The translations under genes and the position numbers were made by a program. A stretch of DNA of 13,630 nucleotides from an uncultured Clostridia bacterium (GTDB taxonomy: Bacteria; Bacillota; Clostridia; Lachnospirales; CAG-274): NCBI GenBank assembly GCA_947589405.1, contig CANQBT010000049.1, forward strand, positions 1 through 13,630, read 5' to 3'. Positions 11,479-13,630 of this stretch are shown piece after piece; positions within the stretch are counted from its first letter, which is position 1; the number at the start of each line of letters is the position of its first letter. Below the pieces are notes generated by a model, which saw only the letters and a list, made by a program, of their open reading frames with translations, was not told the DNA's origin and searched no databases.

Positions 11479-13560
11479 TTACTTATCCATTTCAGCCTTT
11501 CTTGCAGCTATTACCTTGTCCTGAACGTCCTTAGGAGCTTCCTCATAGCGAGCAAATTCCATAGTAAATTCACCTCTGCCCTGAGTCATACTTCTCAAGT
11601 CTGTAGCATAGCTCATCATTTCGCCCAAAGGTGCTTCAGCCTGTATAGTCTGCTTGCCGTGCTTAGCCTCCATACCGAGTATACGGCCTCTTCTCTTGTT
11701 AAGATCGCCCATAACATCGCCTGTGTAGCTGTCGGGAACTATTACCTGAACAGTTTCGATAGGCTCAAGTATAGCAGTCTTGCCCTTTGCAAAGGCGTCC
11801 TTGAATGCCATGCTTGTAGCAACCTTGAATGCCATTTCCGAAGAGTCTACTGCGTGATAGGAACCGTCTACAAGAGTTGCCTTTATGCCTACTACGGGAT
11901 AGCCTGCAAGAGGACCTGCCTTTATGGATTCCTGTATACCCTTTTCAACAGCAGGGAAGTACTGCTTGGGAACAGAGCCGCCGAATATCTGCTCTTCAAA
12001 TACATAACCGCCGCTCAGATCGCCGCTTGGCTCAAATATTATCTCAACATCGCCGTACTGACCTGAACCGCCTGACTGCTTCTTATACTTGCTTCTTATT
12101 CTTTCCTGGCTCTTTATCATTTCTCTGTAAGGAATGGTAGGCTCGGAAAGCTCTATATCGATCTTATACTTGCTCTTCAACTTATTTACAAATACGTCTA
12201 TATGAGTATCGCCTATAGCGTATATAACTGACTGCTTTGTTTCCTTGTCAAACTTGTAGTCAAGAGTCTTGTCCTCTTCACGAAGCTTGGCAATAGCGCC
12301 TGCAAGCTTATCTTCATCGCCCTTTGTCTTAGGAGTGATAGCCTTTGACAGAAGAGGAGTCGGATATTCTATAGCCGGTATCATAACAGGTCTGTCATTG
12401 GAAGCAAGAGTATCGCTTGTAGAAGTATTCTGAAGCTTTGCAACAGCGCCTATGTCGCCTGCCTTGAGCATATCTACTTCTATCTGCTCCTTACCTCTTA
12501 ATACATATACCTTGCCTATCTTCTCTGTAATGTTCTTGTTTACATTCCTGAGCATAGCGTCCTTTGTAAGAGTACCGCTGTATACCTTGAATATACTGAG
12601 ACGGCCTACATATGGGTCGGCAATTGTCTTGAATACAAATGCGCATACAGGATCCTTTTCATCACAGTTTATCTCGACTGTATCCTCAGTCTTGGGATTG
12701 ATAGCGTCGGCAATGGGATTTACCTCTGATGTAGGAGGAAGGTACTTATTTATAGAATTCATCATAACTCTGATGCCTATAGTAGTAATAGCCGCTCCGC
12801 ATATAACAGGAGTAACAGAACCGTCTACTATACCGGCACGCAGACCTTTATTGATCTCTTCTTCCGTAAAGCTTTCCTCTGCAAAGAACTTCTCCATTAA
12901 TTCATCATCGGTCTCTGCAACTGCTTCTTCTATCATAAGACGCATTGTGTCAACCTCGTCCTCAAGGCCTGAAGGCATATCGCATGGCTCTACAAGACCG
13001 TTTGCAAACTTACGTGCTTCCTTCTTGACAGCATTGACAAAGCCTATAAATTTGCCGTTTTCATAGAAGGGCACCTGTAAAGGAGCGATGCTCTTGCCGA
13101 ATGTAGTCTGGAGCTGCTCCACTACCTTTTCCATGTCTGCATTTTCATCGTCCATACCGTTTACGAATATCATCTTGGGAATATTCATCTCTGTAGCCAT
13201 TTCCCAAGCCTTTTCGGTACCTACTTCAACGCCTGCCTTAGCGTCTACTACTATAAGCGCCATATCCGCAACGCTTAACGCCTGCTTGACCTCTCCCACG
13301 AAATCAAAGTAACCGGGAGTATCTATAAAATTAATTTTCTCATCAAGCCACTCTACCGGAATAATAGATGAGCTTATAGAAACCTTTCTTCTTATTTCCT
13401 CAGGATCATAATCGCTTACGGTATTTCCCTCTTCAACACGTCCGAATCTCTTGGATACGCCGCTTACATGCAGACAAGCTTCTACTATCGTAGTTTTACC
13501 GCAGCCGCTGTGACCTAATACAGCAACGTTTCTGATCTCATTTGCAGAATAACTTTTCAT
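11479..13560 (-). CDS. Elongation factor G-like GTPase (EF-G2 type)
   Basis: A 693-residue translational GTPase with all five EF-G domains: P-loop GHSGCGKTT (16-24), a G3 motif DTPG (80-83), a G4 segment FVNGMDDENAD (132-142), and domain IV with SGGSGQYGDVEI and tip HAVDSSEMAFKVA. Three features mark it as the second EF-G class and not the housekeeping FusA: Tyr84 stands where EF-G has the catalytic His of DTPGHVDF, the G4 lysine of NKxD is Gly135, and switch I reads DYDPEEIRRKVSI in place of the RGITI type. It is expected to bind ribosomes; its exact role (auxiliary translocation, recycling or stress function) is unsettled. AGGAG lies about 11 bases before the ATG. It is a lone gene, with no rpsL, rpsG or tuf beside it, which also argues against FusA. 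Confidence 0.9.
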   Translation of the reverse strand: MKSYSANEIRNVAVLGHSGCGKTTIVEACLHVSGVSKRFGRVEEGNTVSDYDPEEIRRKVSISSSIIPVEWLDEKINFIDTPGYFDFVGEVKQALSVADMALIVVDAKAGVEVGTEKAWEMATEMNIPKMIFVNGMDDENADMEKVVEQLQTTFGKSIAPLQVPFYENGKFIGFVNAVKKEARKFANGLVEPCDMPSGLEDEVDTMRLMIEEAVAETDDELMEKFFAEESFTEEEINKGLRAGIVDGSVTPVICGAAITTIGIRVMMNSINKYLPPTSEVNPIADAINPKTEDTVEINCDEKDPVCAFVFKTIADPYVGRLSIFKVYSGTLTKDAMLRNVNKNITEKIGKVYVLRGKEQIEVDMLKAGDIGAVAKLQNTSTSDTLASNDRPVMIPAIEYPTPLLSKAITPKTKGDEDKLAGAIAKLREEDKTLDYKFDKETKQSVIYAIGDTHIDVFVNKLKSKYKIDIELSEPTIPYREMIKSQERIRSKYKKQSGGSGQYGDVEIIFEPSGDLSGGYVFEEQIFGGSVPKQYFPAVEKGIQESIKAGPLAGYPVVGIKATLVDGSYHAVDSSEMAFKVATSMAFKDAFAKGKTAILEPIETVQVIVPDSYTGDVMGDLNKRRGRILGMEAKHGKQTIQAEAPLGEMMSYATDLRSMTQGRGEFTMEFARYEEAPKDVQDKVIAARKAEMDK

Positions 13561-13630
13561 AAATTAGCCAACTCCTTTGATTTTTTTATTTGTGCAATAT
13601 TTACGATATGTATATAGTCGGATTTGCTTT

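Overview
The window reads as chromosomal DNA of a low-GC Gram-positive anaerobe of class Clostridia, most like a gut or rumen Lachnospiraceae-type genome. The support is indirect: strong AGGAGG ribosome binding sites, consensus TTGACA/TATAAT promoters with 17-bp spacers, heavy use of ATA, AGA and AGG codons, a PcrA-type helicase, an EF-G2-type GTPase, a lipoprotein with an acidic Ala/Asp/Glu/Thr linker, and a Hanks kinase next to a Cro-like protein. Family or species cannot be fixed from the sequence alone.

Layout. (1) 1-2239, + strand: the 3' end of pcrA, an aquaporin Z-like channel, and a divergent shikimate-kinase-like protein. Each of the last two has its own promoter, and the -35 box of the second lies inside the terminator hairpin of the first. 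(2) 2240-2654: no gene. It holds a multi-stem structured segment and a palindromic repeat element. (3) 2655-7463: an accessory block. A membrane Ser/Thr kinase with a large outside domain (-) is divergent from a Cro-like helix-turn-helix protein (+). Two membrane zinc-ribbon proteins (-) follow, and a small XRE repressor (+) diverges from them. The zinc-ribbon promoter is flanked by two copies of one inverted repeat, which is the clearest regulatory arrangement in the window. (4) 7500-8877: tRNA-Leu(UAG) with its own promoter and terminator, a small serine recombinase (-), and a second palindromic element whose end matches the one in region 2. (5) 8878-11327: a three-gene polar amino acid ABC importer operon (-), transcribed binding protein, permease, ATPase, with a hairpin after the binding-protein gene and overlapping permease and ATPase genes. 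(6) 11393-13560: an EF-G2-like GTPase (-) with a strong terminator.

How it may work together. Regions 1, 5 and 6 look like ordinary housekeeping genes. Region 3 looks like a small signalling module: two proteins with cytoplasmic N-terminal domains (kinase; four zinc ribbons plus coiled coil), one membrane span each and outside C-terminal domains, a small zinc-ribbon membrane protein, and two DNA-binding-type proteins. The XRE protein probably controls the zinc-ribbon operon, and itself, through the twin operators. No biochemical output can be assigned from sequence. No CRISPR array, rRNA, phage structural gene or transposase was seen.
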